Positions 9,113 to 18,086 of a DNA stretch of 64,000 bases are shown here, in pieces (position 1 is the first letter of the stretch; every line of letters starts with the position of its first letter). A program made the position numbers and the translations under genes. Origin of the DNA: Candidatus Bathyarchaeota archaeon (GTDB taxonomy: Archaea > Thermoproteota > Bathyarchaeia > Bathyarchaeales > Bathycorpusculaceae); the NCBI GenBank assembly GCA_003151735.1, contig PLYI01000054.1, positions 1 through 64,000 of the forward strand, written 5' to 3'. Under the pieces are notes generated by a model that did no database searches, had not been told where the DNA came from, and saw nothing but the letters and a program-made list of their open reading frames with translations.

Positions 9113-9484
9113 TTATGTAGGTTGTGCTAAAAACTGTAACTGGGTTTTTAGTTCGGCTATTCGTTTTTGAACTATTTTCACGAGTTGGCTTCTGAGCTTT
9201 TCACCAGAAATATCTCTTTGAATAAAGCAAATACGGTTTGCTAATTCCTCGTCGCCAAGTGTGTCTTGTATCCATTTTTGAAAATCTCCCCGTGCATAAT
9301 GGAATAAAATTGAATTTTCATCAAGTGTTTCCAGTTTCGCTGCGAAGTCAGAAAGGCTTGTGACAGTTATCCCAATGTAGACGCCTTTCTCAGTATTGAA
9401 ATGAAACCCTTTCTCGAAAGAAATAGTTTCCAAGATTCTTGAAGCATCGACTTTAGAAATACCTTGTCGCATAGTTCTCATCAT
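9113..9484 (-). CDS. DUF5752-like protein
   Basis: A 123-residue protein. The segment YIGITVTSLSDFAAKLETLD, then SILFHYARGDFQKW and GDEELANRI, fits the DUF5752 pattern in which an 'SI.yH' histidine precedes 'NDFa.Wv.d.LgdeeLA.rl'. It ends with a helix (LRSQLVKIVQKRI). The function is unknown. In other genomes the domain often sits at the end of sugar-modifying enzymes, but here it is free-standing. A broken paralogue lies at 4381-4680. Translation may begin at the second Met. Confidence 0.65.
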   Translation of the reverse strand: MMRTMRQGISKVDASRILETISFEKGFHFNTEKGVYIGITVTSLSDFAAKLETLDENSILFHYARGDFQKWIQDTLGDEELANRICFIQRDISGEKLRSQLVKIVQKRIAELKTQLQFLAQPT

Positions 9485-9698
9485 CCAGCTAAGTTACTTA
9501 AGGTGACTTCTCAGTCGATATATCGGTTTGTTGTTGTGTAATTGCAACCACATTTTCTTTCTCTTAGTTCAAATGAAAAGAGATGCTATGAACCTTCTGA
9601 CCAAAGCTGAAGAACTGCAAATAGAGGCTCATACGAGCCTTTCTGTTTTGACACCGACTGCTTTAATTCTAGAAAGAGGTTCTTCAGCTATTCTCAGA

Positions 9699-10004
9699 CT
9701 ATTTAGTGTCTACTTTAACAAATTTATAATACAATTCTTCTCCATTTGATTTCTTGATAGCTTTGGTTTCGACAGATCCTTCTTCCTCTAAGTTCTCGAG
9801 AGTAAGGCGAAACTTCGACTCCGGAGTCATACCATAACCCTCCATAACTACCTGAACAGAATATCCTGTGCCCTCTATTATCTCCTTGATATCGAAAGCT
9901 TTGTCGGGATTATTCATTAGAAAAGATAAAATTTTTTCTTTGAGTGAACACACTATTTTTTCTGAATTAAATTCGGTTATGTCTATTGGCATGCTCTCAC
10001 TCAA
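9699..10004 (-). CDS. Winged-helix transcriptional regulator
   Basis: A 101-residue protein with a helical N-terminus (KEKILSFLMNNPDKAFDIKE), a recognition-helix segment (TGYSVQVVMEGYG) and a predicted wing (EEEGSVETKAIKKSNGEELY, then YKFVKV). This is the layout of small archaeal wHTH DNA-binding proteins. It is alone on its transcript. The target is unknown. Confidence 0.6.
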   Translation of the reverse strand: MSESMPIDITEFNSEKIVCSLKEKILSFLMNNPDKAFDIKEIIEGTGYSVQVVMEGYGMTPESKFRLTLENLEEEGSVETKAIKKSNGEELYYKFVKVDTK

Positions 10005-10181
10005 TCAGCACTTGTTTAGTTATTTTTTTTAATTTATGGCTATGTGATTGCATACTGTAACAACAATGGAGAATCTGAAAAAATTTTCAGCTCGTATTAT
10101 GCAAAAAAATACAGCATCATTGTTATTGCTTATTTACAATCACAGCCAAAATCCCAAGCATTTTAATTGATTATTAATTGG

Positions 10182-10526
10182 CTACATTTTGCCTGCTTGT
10201 GCACCTAAGAAAACCATTTTTGTTTCAGCTTCAACTCCGCGTGAACCGCCATCTGGCACAATTACCGTAGCTCCTTGCTTGACTGGAAGCCGTTCATTGT
10301 TGACTATCATCCAACCAGACCCTTCAAGAATATGAAAGACCGAGGCTGGAGCATTATGTGGCGAAATCTCCTGCCCTGCCTCAAGCCCAACAACTACAAC
10401 GACAAGTATGTCCGTCTCCAATAGCATCTGAGGCTTGGGACCTTCAGGAGAAAAAACGACAACATCCCTCCAAGAAGGATAAAGCAATTTCTGCGTCAAG
10501 TTCAACAACTCTCCGGAGAACAGCAA
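10182..10526 (-). CDS. Cupin-domain protein
   Basis: A 114-residue single cupin barrel. Motif 1 is visible as HNAPASVFHILEGSGWMIV and motif 2 as PVKQGATVIVPDG. The usual His-x-His pair of metal cupins is reduced to HN and a later FH, so metal binding is uncertain. It is free-standing, downstream of the flavodiiron gene on the same strand. Confidence 0.65.
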   Translation of the reverse strand: MLFSGELLNLTQKLLYPSWRDVVVFSPEGPKPQMLLETDILVVVVVGLEAGQEISPHNAPASVFHILEGSGWMIVNNERLPVKQGATVIVPDGGSRGVEAETKMVFLGAQAGKM

Positions 10527-10778
10527 ATAGGTTATAAAGATTTATGGATTTGTAGCTGCAAACCGAGACTACAGTTGACTACTTGCAGAGAATGAAGCAT
10601 CGAATACTATGTGTTGGCGCCAAGCAGCTTTACGGTATTAACTTATTGATTATTCTGCCGCGATAGGCAGCCGATCTCTATTATAGCAAAAAGACTTGCA
10701 ATTGTGGCGTCAAATTCATTGCGCCGATTTCCTAACGACCAATAAGGGAGAAGCAACCTTATGGAGAATAACTTGTAG
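10527..10778. other. Intergenic, nothing supported
   Basis: About 250 bases between the cupin and the flavodiiron gene without an open frame or a clear structure. Confidence 0.5.
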
Positions 10779-11990
10779 TTAACTAGCTTTTATAGCCTTA
10801 GCGACCATGCGGCCTTGCTCTCTACATCTGGCGAGTTCTTCTTCACCAGGTTGCCATTTGGCAAGATTACCCTCTGTTACCACTTTAATCTTGCACCGTT
10901 CTAGATGTTCTTGAATGATTTTCACTGACTCTCCGCTCCATCCGTAACTGCCAAATGCTGCCCCTATCTTATTTTGAAATTTCAAACCTCGCAAGTCTTC
11001 CAGTATCGGTAAAATGGTTGGTAAAAGCCCGTTGTTAAGAGTTGGTGAACCAACCAGAATTGCTTTAGCCTTAAAGATTTCTGTTATGACATCATTTCTG
11101 TCGGAGACAGGCATATACAATAGCTTAGCCGGCACTCCTTCTTCCGCTATTCCTGCAGCGATGGCTTCAGCCATCTTACGGGTACCCTCCCACATGGTAT
11201 CATAAAGGATCACAGCACTATTTTCAGGCGTTTGCTTAGCCCATTCCTGGTATTTTTTGACTATTTGCATGGGGTCTTTCCGCCAGATAATCCCGTGGCT
11301 AGGCGCTATCATGTCCACTGGTAGTTTTAGAGATAGTAACTCCTCAATTTTTTTGAGGATCAGAATACTAAAGGGGGTAAGGATATTAGCGTAGTATTTG
11401 AGAGCTTCCTCGTATAGCTCTTCTTGGTTGACCTCATCGTTAAAATGAAATACGGTAGCATAATGTTGGCCAAACGCATCATTGGGCATGAGGATGTTGT
11501 GGTTGGTCAGATAAGTGAACATACTGTCTGGCCAATGAAGCATCGGGGCTTCGATGAATACCAATTCGGATTTACCTATGCTTATCCGGTCACCTGTCTG
11601 TACAGACTTAAAATTCCAGGGCTGGTGGTAATGCCCTTCAACACTCTCCCTGCCCCGTCTGGATACGACCACAGTGGCTTTGGGAGCATATTGCATCACG
11701 TATGGTAGAGAGCCTGAATGGTCCATTTCAGCATGATTAGCTATTACAAAATCGATTTTTGCTGGGTCGATTATTTGACGTATGTTTTCGATAAGCTGTT
11801 CTTGGAATGGTGTCCATACGGAGTCGATTAGAGCAATTTTTTCATCTACAATAAGATATGCGTTGTAGGAACTGCCACGATGGGTACTCAATTCGTAGCC
11901 GTGGAAATGTCTGATTCCCCAGTCTACTACGCCCACCCAGTATACTCCTTTAGATAACTCAGTAACCATGGGAGACCACTCGTGTGCCAA
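10779..11990 (-). CDS. fprA: Flavodiiron protein (A-type flavoprotein, F420H2 oxidase-like)
   Basis: A 403-residue enzyme that reduces O2 to water (or NO to N2O) in the cytoplasm. In archaea the usual electron donor is F420H2 or rubredoxin. The N-terminal metallo-beta-lactamase domain carries the diiron ligands HAEMDH near residue 85, H in APMLHWPD, D in NDAFGQHY and H in APSHGIIW. The C-terminal flavodoxin domain begins at AVILYDTMWEGTRKMAEAIA. Both domains are complete. It is the one clearly intact oxygen-detoxifying gene in a region where rubrerythrin and a rubredoxin fusion are broken. Confidence 0.93.
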   Translation of the reverse strand: MAHEWSPMVTELSKGVYWVGVVDWGIRHFHGYELSTHRGSSYNAYLIVDEKIALIDSVWTPFQEQLIENIRQIIDPAKIDFVIANHAEMDHSGSLPYVMQYAPKATVVVSRRGRESVEGHYHQPWNFKSVQTGDRISIGKSELVFIEAPMLHWPDSMFTYLTNHNILMPNDAFGQHYATVFHFNDEVNQEELYEEALKYYANILTPFSILILKKIEELLSLKLPVDMIAPSHGIIWRKDPMQIVKKYQEWAKQTPENSAVILYDTMWEGTRKMAEAIAAGIAEEGVPAKLLYMPVSDRNDVITEIFKAKAILVGSPTLNNGLLPTILPILEDLRGLKFQNKIGAAFGSYGWSGESVKIIQEHLERCKIKVVTEGNLAKWQPGEEELARCREQGRMVAKAIKAS

Positions 11991-12312
11991 TTTTCAGCTG
12001 TAGCCTAAAAAGTGTTAATTGGCTTTGTCTTAATAAAAGTATGCTGTTACAGTACCAAACAACACAACAACACACGCTTGAAAGTTGGACTGCGTATTAA
12101 CGATTATCTGTAAATTTTCCTCAAAACTTGATGTTTGCATATAGTCTATGTAGCGCCTAAAAGATGCATTTCGCCAACCTTTGTTTTGTGAATCGACTAA
12201 CACTCTTCTCAGAGAAAGTTTTTGCTATTCAAATAAAAACATTATTTATACAAGTTTTAAGAGAAACTATATATCCAATCGAGGTCTTAGGAAAGAATAA
12301 ACAGTGATTCAA
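11991..12312. promoter_or_regulatory. Divergent intergenic region with TATA box
   Basis: The region separates the leftward fprA from a rightward secreted gene. A good TATA-like box (AACTATATATCC, about 12268-12279) lies roughly 40 bases before the ATG at 12313. A purine-rich AGGAAAG follows at about 12290. No other gene is seen. Confidence 0.5.
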
Positions 12313-12828
12313 ATGAATAAGAACATAATATTCATTATCGCGGTTTTATTGGTTGTCATTATAGCAGCCGGCGCAGCGGTAATTTTACTAAACAACAATC
12401 CAAGCTCAAACAAACAAACTACAGCAGTCAACATCGCAGATGCCTCCAGCTTACAATTCACTGTTAACGACACAAGCCAAGGAACAACAACACCCTACCA
12501 GTTTACAGGAATAACCATGGGAACATCAAATCTAACCGTACGAGTTGACTTACCAAGCTGCAACCCAGGCGGCGCTAACTACACTTACGTTTTAAACTCA
12601 GGCACACAAAGTGCGTGGAACAAAACCAGCGACGCAGCATGGATGACAGATAACTTCAACAATGCGTGGCCTCTTTGGGGCAACATGTGGTCAGGCTACG
12701 TGTCAAAACTTGATGCTTGGAACAGCACCGCAACATATTCATACACTGCATCAAACGGAGACGCAATCATCATATTTGACATCCATGTAAACCCAACCAT
12801 ACCAAACTCAACCTTCCAAACCAGCTAG
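12313..12828 (+). CDS. Membrane-anchored extracellular protein
   Basis: An N-terminal hydrophobic segment (FIIAVLLVVIIAAGAAVILL) follows a short basic start (MNKNI), consistent with a signal anchor. The outside part is rich in Asn, Thr, Ser and aromatics with several N-glycosylation sequons (NLT, NYT, NKT, NST), typical of archaeal surface proteins. No domain is recognised. I prefer the ATG at 12313 to the GTG at 12304. Confidence 0.65.
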   Translation: MNKNIIFIIAVLLVVIIAAGAAVILLNNNPSSNKQTTAVNIADASSLQFTVNDTSQGTTTPYQFTGITMGTSNLTVRVDLPSCNPGGANYTYVLNSGTQSAWNKTSDAAWMTDNFNNAWPLWGNMWSGYVSKLDAWNSTATYSYTASNGDAIIIFDIHVNPTIPNSTFQTS

Positions 12829-12874
12829 AATATAACGCAAGAAATTGGAACTTAGATTCCTAACCTTCTTTTTT

Positions 12875-13144
12875 TTAATTAATCGCATCAACGATGCCTA
12901 GGGTCGAGGTTCCTGGCACTCCAAAGACGTATTTAACGCCCCACTCTGTAATTTGGTCAATCAAAACATCCGAAACTGTCATTCCCTCTTTTTTTTGCTC
13001 TATTGCCTCTGATAATAAAATGAAGGCACTTTTGCGCGCCCCGCGTATTGGACAAACCCATTCTTTTGATAAGTCAGAGAATTTCCGTACTTCCTTCTCT
13101 TCGTCGAAAACATAGTTGCATACTGTGCACCTGTATTTTGCCAT
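12875..13144 (-). pseudogene. Truncated rubredoxin-TPP enzyme fusion
   Basis: Residues 1-45 are a rubredoxin domain (YRCTVCNYVFDEEKE ... WVCPIRGARKSAF). The second iron ligand of the second pair is Arg instead of Cys (CPIRGA for CPxCGA). Residues 55-89 are the start of a thiamine-pyrophosphate enzyme (TVSDVLIDQITEWGVKYVFG, then VPGTSTLGIVDAI), which stops after one beta-alpha unit. Complete relatives have several hundred more residues. Loss of an iron ligand and of most of the enzyme marks it as a remnant. Confidence 0.8.
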
Positions 13145-13273
13145 ATCAAAGCCTCACAAAGATGCGACGTAATTTTACTTCGCACGCATAGTTAGAAGTA
13201 TTAAATAGGTTTAAGGATATGTGTTTACGTGATGTGACACTCGTAGGAAGCTACAGGCTTATGCATACTGCCT

Positions 13274-14101
13274 TTACACGAACGGTAAGTTGCTCGCCTT
13301 TATGATTAGCCTTTTAGAATTTCTATTATAGTTGTCGCCATTATAATTGCCAAAGGGTGCGGTTACTTGTAGCCCTGCCTTTTGCATTAACGTTCGAATC
13401 TGAGGCAAGTTATATAGTCGTAGAAAGTGATAAAATGTTCTTATAATCCCTTTTTTCTTATCGCAAAAAACCCAAAACAAACTCCAGATCTGTCTTTGGC
13501 TGTTTACCCTATTTTTTTCGTGCAGATAGAAGGTTGAATATTCCCGCCACTGAAACAAGCGAGCTAACATTTCTCGGAAAGGTTGAAACTTAAAATAGAT
13601 CTCTGAGATGTTAAAGCTTAGCCAGGCTGATTGGTGCTCGTTAAGATAAGGTTCATTGAAAAGGTCAACTAAGCAAATTCCGTTAGTTGCTAAAATCCGT
13701 GAGATTTCATGAAAGCTTTTCAAATCTTCGGCTTCAGAGGGTAGGTAACCGAAGCTTGAATCCAAGCTGATAACAGCTGAGAAAACCCCTTTCCTGAATG
13801 GAAGAAAACGCATATCCGCCAGAACCAATGGCAAATCGGCATTAGCGTCGTCTGCTGTGTTTTTTGCTACTTTGAGAAGATTACGGGAGATATCTAGCCC
13901 CACAATTGAGTAGCCCGCTTTGGAAAGAGGATTTGCGTGTCTGCCATGTCCACAGCAAAGGTCCAAAACTAAGCTGTCGCTTGGCACGCTGTTTTTTACA
14001 AATTCAATCTGGTTGATGGTTAAGTGAGCATCGGCTATCTCAATCCAGTACTTGCTCATTTGGCTAAAAAGCATGTTGGAAGTCGAGAGATTTGCCTTCA
14101 T
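13274..14101 (-). CDS. Class I SAM-dependent methyltransferase
   Basis: A 275-residue methyltransferase with motif I VLDLCCGHGRH at residues 45-55, the acidic loop IVGLDIS, motif II region LVLADMRFLPF and motif IV ISLDSSFGYL. The C-terminal 100 residues are basic and probably substrate-binding. The substrate cannot be told from sequence. The gene is complete in an area otherwise full of remnants. Confidence 0.85.
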   Translation of the reverse strand: MKANLSTSNMLFSQMSKYWIEIADAHLTINQIEFVKNSVPSDSLVLDLCCGHGRHANPLSKAGYSIVGLDISRNLLKVAKNTADDANADLPLVLADMRFLPFRKGVFSAVISLDSSFGYLPSEAEDLKSFHEISRILATNGICLVDLFNEPYLNEHQSAWLSFNISEIYFKFQPFREMLARLFQWREYSTFYLHEKNRVNSQRQIWSLFWVFCDKKKGIIRTFYHFLRLYNLPQIRTLMQKAGLQVTAPFGNYNGDNYNRNSKRLIIKASNLPFV

Positions 14102-14142
14102 GTGGTCTTCATTGCTCCCTTGATCATGTCGTTAGTAGTTAA

Positions 14143-14418
14143 GATAACAATAAAACTATTGGCAACCTCCAGAGTGCTTTTGCAGAGCAAGCGCAAGCGA
14201 ACATGGTTATGCCCTTTTATGCAAAAAGGGCAGATGAAGAAGGCTTAAAACAAGTCGCTAAACTTTTTCGCGCGTTCTCCGAATCTGAAAATATCTACGA
14301 CTTTAAGAGAATGAAAGGAATTAAGTCGACTAACGAGAACATAGAGAACGCATTGAAAGATGTATTTAATCGGTTTTACGCCTCTGCAGGAATACGGAAA
14401 CTTTTCGACAGATATTAA
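14143..14418 (+). pseudogene. Rubrerythrin remnant
   Basis: The frame reads KTIGNLQSAFAEQAQAN, then YAKRADEEGLKQVAKLFRA, FSESENIYDFKRMKGI and KSTNENIENAL. This follows the first 70 residues of rubrerythrin, including the first diiron-helix region. The start codon is lost (an in-frame stop lies just upstream), the ESQAN glutamate is changed, residues around the first ExxH motif are missing, and the rubredoxin-like C-terminal domain is absent. Confidence 0.75.
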
Positions 14419-14524
14419 AGTACTAGTTTTAAATGAGTCTGGAACTACGCTATTCTCTAACGAATCAGGAACAAAGCAAATCATCAACGATGGCTCTTAC
14501 GTAATTGAAATGCCAATCAGATGA
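14360..14524 (+). pseudogene. Short fragment of a probable surface protein
   Basis: A 54-codon ATG frame overlaps the end of the rubrerythrin remnant. It reads GFTPLQEYGNFSTDIKVLVL, then NESGTTLFSNESGTKQIIN, a Thr/Ser/Asn-rich beta pattern like archaeal extracellular domains. It stops after 54 residues with no signal or anchor. It may be a fragment joined here by deletion. Confidence 0.3.
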
Positions 14525-14680
14525 GGGGCAATTTAAAGACATCAAATCAAGACGCGGCTACCAAAAATTCATCAGCACGTGAAAATTAGTGGATTTGAGC
14601 CTTAAGCGGTTTGGGTCTCTACCGGACTTACCCCCTAACCAGACTGTGTGAAAAGTCTGGCTAGCCTCCGATTAGTCTGA

Positions 14681-14854
14681 TTATTTTAGGATACCTTGTG
14701 CGGCCTCAATCGCTGTTACGTCCCTGCCACCTCCACGGAGAAGATAAGCAAAAAACACCCCAAGCAATGCACCTGCTATAGGCCCTACTAAATATACCCA
14801 ATAGGTACTAAAGTTAAGAAGAAAAAGATCTGGGGCAAATTCGCTCGTGAGGTT
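14681..14854 (-). pseudogene. Aquaporin (MIP) C-terminal fragment
   Basis: A 58-codon stretch reads FAPDLFLLNFSTYWVYLVGP, then IAGALLGVFFAYLLR. This is the last half-helix and final transmembrane helix of MIP-family water/glycerol channels ('YWVY.vGPi.GA.lga..Y'). It is cut off upstream by TAG (14855-14857) and lacks both NPA pore motifs and the first five helices. Confidence 0.7.
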
Positions 14855-15271
14855 CTACTCAACGCTGGACGCTTTGCCCATATTGGCTCTGATCTTGCTA
14901 TCTTTTGCTTTTTGACGATTTGCGCAATAGGTCAGGCTCATTTATGTTAAATTCAACCTGGTCAGCTCCTGAAATTAACCTTCTAATAGGCGCGCTCTCA
15001 AGTGTGATTGTGATCAGTCGCATTTTTCTAAATGAAATTAAGCTTAATTAGAGGCTCTGAACCCTTTAGGGTCTGAGACCCAGCGGCCTCACCACAACCT
15101 AATCCTTTGAAGGGAATAAAAGCGGTAATCTCGTAACATGTAAATATTACATGCTTTATAATTCCAGTAATTCACCAAGAGGGCACTCTAGAAAAAAGGG
15201 AAGTACCTTAGATAATAAGAAAAATCAGTTTTAATTCATTAAAGCGAGAAAACCAAGCGGAATAAAATTTT
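14855..15271. other. Gene-free stretch with possible debris
   Basis: About 415 bases without a good gene. A hydrophobic 35-codon ATG frame (14945 onward on +) and an adjoining hydrophobic stretch (LPILALILLSFAF) in another frame may be debris of a membrane gene. The last 100 bases are AT-rich and probably hold the promoter of the next gene. Confidence 0.4.
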
Positions 15272-16381
15272 ATGAAATTACCGAAATTACCAGGATTTGC
15301 AAGCAAACATAAGTCTTCACTTTTTATGATCATTGGATTAGTACTGTTTCTTGCTTACTTGCAATTCTTCATAAAATTTGATTCACTAATTCAACTCTTA
15401 ACTTCACTAAACGTTGCCCAGTACTCCCTTTACTTTTCCCTCGCAATCCTGTCGCTCTTGTTGATGATTTTTTTCGATTCACTAATCTTTTATTATCTAC
15501 TCCAAGGACTACAAGTGAAAATAAAACTCTCAAAAATGGTCCTCTACAATTGGATTGGAAACTTTGTGGAACTGGTTATTCCTTGTGAAACGGTTTGCGG
15601 CGAAGTAACAAGGATATTTCTGATTCAGAAAGAGACAAAAAGCAACATCGGAATATCAGCTGCGCCCGTTATTAGTTCTCGGTTAATAAGCACAATTATC
15701 TACAGTGTTGGGTTGATTGTTGGATTAGTCTTTTTAGCATCGGGAGGGCAACTGCCGCTTTACTTACTTGGAACGCTTCTTGTAATTTCTTTTGGAACAG
15801 TAGGAATCGTGGGATTATTCGTTTGGATTGCAATTAAGGAAGGCGCTGACCAGAGGCTTGTCAACGCAATCGTACGACTGATGAAAATAATTACGAAAAA
15901 TCAAGCTAAACTGGAAATAAGAAAAGAGAAAATCCAAACTACGATTTTTTCTTTTTCTGAAGCTTTCCAAACTTACAAAACACATCCAAAACTTCTCATT
16001 AAACCCACAATTTTCGCCGTGTTGGGTTACATATTCAATTTATTGATTTTCATGATGGTGTTTTACGCGTTGAATTTCAAGAGCATCACATTTCCTGATT
16101 TAGCAATAGTCTACTTCATTACATCTACAGTTGAGACAATTACGTCGGGGTTCCCAGTTGGCGCGGTTGAGATAACCATGATTAACCTCTATTATGCATT
16201 AAATGTGCCCTTAGTGATTGCTGGAGCAGCCACGACTCTATCGAGGCTTCTAACGTTCTGGGTTCAAGTTCTAGTCGGTTATCCACTGGTTCAGTTCACT
16301 GGGCTAAAACAACTTGTTAAAGGCGGTCTCTCTTTAGACAAGGTTTTTGGAAAAGAAGAATCAGGAATGACTGAAATATAG
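15272..16381 (+). CDS. Flippase-like membrane protein (UPF0104/LPG_synthase_TM family)
   Basis: A 369-residue integral membrane protein with about eight helices. The pattern of an N-terminal helix, a paired helix block, then 'NWIGNFVELVIPCETVCGEV' followed by 'SSRLISTIIYSVGLIVGL' matches the TM domain shared by lysylphosphatidylglycerol synthases and archaeal UPF0104 proteins, which are thought to move or modify lipids or lipid-linked sugars. The catalytic GNAT-like half of LPG synthases is absent. It stands alone on the + strand. Confidence 0.85.
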   Translation: MKLPKLPGFASKHKSSLFMIIGLVLFLAYLQFFIKFDSLIQLLTSLNVAQYSLYFSLAILSLLLMIFFDSLIFYYLLQGLQVKIKLSKMVLYNWIGNFVELVIPCETVCGEVTRIFLIQKETKSNIGISAAPVISSRLISTIIYSVGLIVGLVFLASGGQLPLYLLGTLLVISFGTVGIVGLFVWIAIKEGADQRLVNAIVRLMKIITKNQAKLEIRKEKIQTTIFSFSEAFQTYKTHPKLLIKPTIFAVLGYIFNLLIFMMVFYALNFKSITFPDLAIVYFITSTVETITSGFPVGAVEITMINLYYALNVPLVIAGAATTLSRLLTFWVQVLVGYPLVQFTGLKQLVKGGLSLDKVFGKEESGMTEI

Positions 16382-16413
16382 AAGGATACAGCTAAAAGAA
16401 AAAGAGCTGTTTT

Positions 16414-16590
16414 TTAAGGGACTACTTCAGCGTCTGCGCAACCGCTGATTAAACTGGTTATTCTTATTTTTACATGTTCGTTGGCTTTTGCGTTTTTGAT
16501 GAAGACTGGAAATCCTTTAATTTTAGCGACGCCTTCCCCGTTTGGACTCATATCTATAATGTCCACTTCGAATTCTTCACCAATTTCCAT
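16414..16590 (-). CDS. TRAM-domain protein, start possibly frameshifted
   Basis: Fifty-eight residues form a TRAM RNA-binding barrel: GEEFEVDIIDMSPNGEGVAK, then IKGFPVFIKNAKANEHVKI. Archaeal TRAM proteins usually have a basic N-terminal tail. Here that tail (SPKKRTPRNAKNRGRG) is present upstream in the same frame but has no start codon. An ATG at 16663 would join it if one T were removed from the T-run at about 16651-16657. I annotate the in-frame ATG at 16590 as the safe start. Family members are probably RNA chaperones. Confidence 0.7.
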   Translation of the reverse strand: MEIGEEFEVDIIDMSPNGEGVAKIKGFPVFIKNAKANEHVKIRITSLISGCADAEVVP

Positions 16591-16716
16591 GGGGTAGGCT
16601 ATGCCTCTGCCTCTGTTTTTAGCGTTTCTTGGAGTTCTTTTTTTAGGACTAAAAGCGTATCATCCTCTTTCCAAAATTAATATTGCGTTCTTAAGCATAA
16701 GGGTTTTGTTATGCAA

Positions 16717-17709
16717 CTAAGAATTAATGCGGGAGTTGCTGTTTTTCAGCTTTTCTAAAGCTTTTTCTGCCCACTGCGAATCACTCCAAAACGCCCTGCC
16801 CACCGCCACCAAATCAACCTTTCCCTCACTCAGCAGTTTATCCGCGTATTCTGCCTCAGTGATTCCGCCCACCCCGATAACTGGAACATTGACTGCTTTC
16901 TTAATTTCGCTTGCCTGAGGAACAAAGTAGCCTTTTACTTTCCGCAGCTGTCTAGGTTCGCTTCCACACATGCCTCCGGAAACGTCAAGTATGTCTACTC
17001 CTGCCGCCTCAAGTCTCCGAGCGAAAACAACGGAGTCTTCAATGTGCGTTCCATAGGGAGCTAAATCATCCGAGCCTAACCTGTAGAGTAAGAGTCTGCT
17101 ACCGAGGCGTTGACGAACTTTTTGGGTGACCAACAGGGGAAAACGCATTCTTTTCTCCAAAGAACCGCCAAACTCATCCTCACGCCTGTTGAATAAGGGT
17201 GAATAGAACTGGTTTAGCAGGTAACCGTGGGCTCCATGAAGTTCAACTCCGTCAAACCCAGCTTTAACCGCACGGTCAGCTGCTAAAGCAAACTCGTCAG
17301 CGATAGCGTAGACTTCGCTTGTTTCCAACATGCGGCTTTTTTCTCTTGGTGAAGGACCTGCGGGCACGGTGCCGATTGCTCTTCTGTTTGTTACCCCGCC
17401 CGCATGCGAAATCTGCACGACTGCGGGGGCTCCAACTTTATGTAAAGCGTTTGCAAGCTTCTCAAAACCACTAATTGCCAAGTCATCATGGATTGCCAGC
17501 TGTTTAGGTCCTATCTTGCCAGTCGGCGAAACGTAGGAGTGCTCAACAATAGGCAAGCCCAAATGTGACGAGCGCCGAACATAAAAATTAATTAGTCTGC
17601 TGGTTACTTCGCCTTCAAAACTTGCCCGACCCGTCTGCATCGGCGGCAGCACAATACGATTACGAAGAGTGTAACTCTTCACTTTCAAAGGCTCAATTAA
17701 TCCCGGCAA
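16717..17709 (-). CDS. NADH:flavin oxidoreductase (old yellow enzyme family)
   Basis: A 330-residue FMN-dependent TIM barrel. Signatures are an N-terminal PLKVKSYTLRNRIVLPPMQT, the FMN-binding QISHAGG, the active-site region DGVELHGAHGYLLNQFYSP with the His-x-x-His pair, the NRREDEFGGSLEKRMRF motif and the phosphate-binding end VGVGGI ... LVAVGRAFWSD. It lacks the C-terminal iron-sulfur/FAD extension of 2,4-dienoyl-CoA reductases. The likely role is reduction of activated C=C bonds. The substrate is unknown. Confidence 0.9.
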   Translation of the reverse strand: MPGLIEPLKVKSYTLRNRIVLPPMQTGRASFEGEVTSRLINFYVRRSSHLGLPIVEHSYVSPTGKIGPKQLAIHDDLAISGFEKLANALHKVGAPAVVQISHAGGVTNRRAIGTVPAGPSPREKSRMLETSEVYAIADEFALAADRAVKAGFDGVELHGAHGYLLNQFYSPLFNRREDEFGGSLEKRMRFPLLVTQKVRQRLGSRLLLYRLGSDDLAPYGTHIEDSVVFARRLEAAGVDILDVSGGMCGSEPRQLRKVKGYFVPQASEIKKAVNVPVIGVGGITEAEYADKLLSEGKVDLVAVGRAFWSDSQWAEKALEKLKNSNSRINS

Positions 17710-17734
17710 ACGCTAACACCAAATTAGATAATGT

Positions 17735-18086
17735 CTATTTTGTTTCCTCGCTATTTGCAAGAAGTTTTTTGACAAGGGATTTTAGTATGGCCAATCGGTT
17801 CTTTGCTGTTTTCCACAGAATTTCTATGTTTATGCCAAAGTACTCGTGAGCCAATTTATCTCTCATTCCCGCCATTTCTTTCAACTTGATTAAACAGAAG
17901 CTCCGTCTTTATTTCATCTGGTATGTGCTTAGTTGCTTCACCGATAATTTCAAAATTCCTAACTACAGCATCCATAACGAGCGTATTTTTTGAGAACTCT
18001 TCAAAAGTGATGTCTTTCACATAATTTTCTATTCTTTCAATGGCTTCGAGCATGTCGTTGAGGTAAAGACGATTGACTCTTTTCAA
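17735..18086 (-). pseudogene. HepT-like toxin, frameshifted
   Basis: The N-terminal 60 residues (RLYLNDMLEAIERIENYVKD, then VRNFEIIGEATKHIP) match HepT/HEPN ribonucleases. Near 17890 the frame slips. In the +1 frame the family continues KEMAGMRDKLAHEYFGINIE, which contains the catalytic R-x4-H motif (RDKLAH), and ends at TAG 17735-17737. As read, the protein ends in VERNGGNER and lacks the active site. The start overlaps the MNT stop by four bases, the normal layout for this pair. Confidence 0.8.

Noticed and set aside
9528-9749. 73-codon plus-strand ORF
   Set aside because: It overlaps the end of the wHTH gene and its last third is shadow sequence. The segment from 9570 reads somewhat better but lacks any family match.
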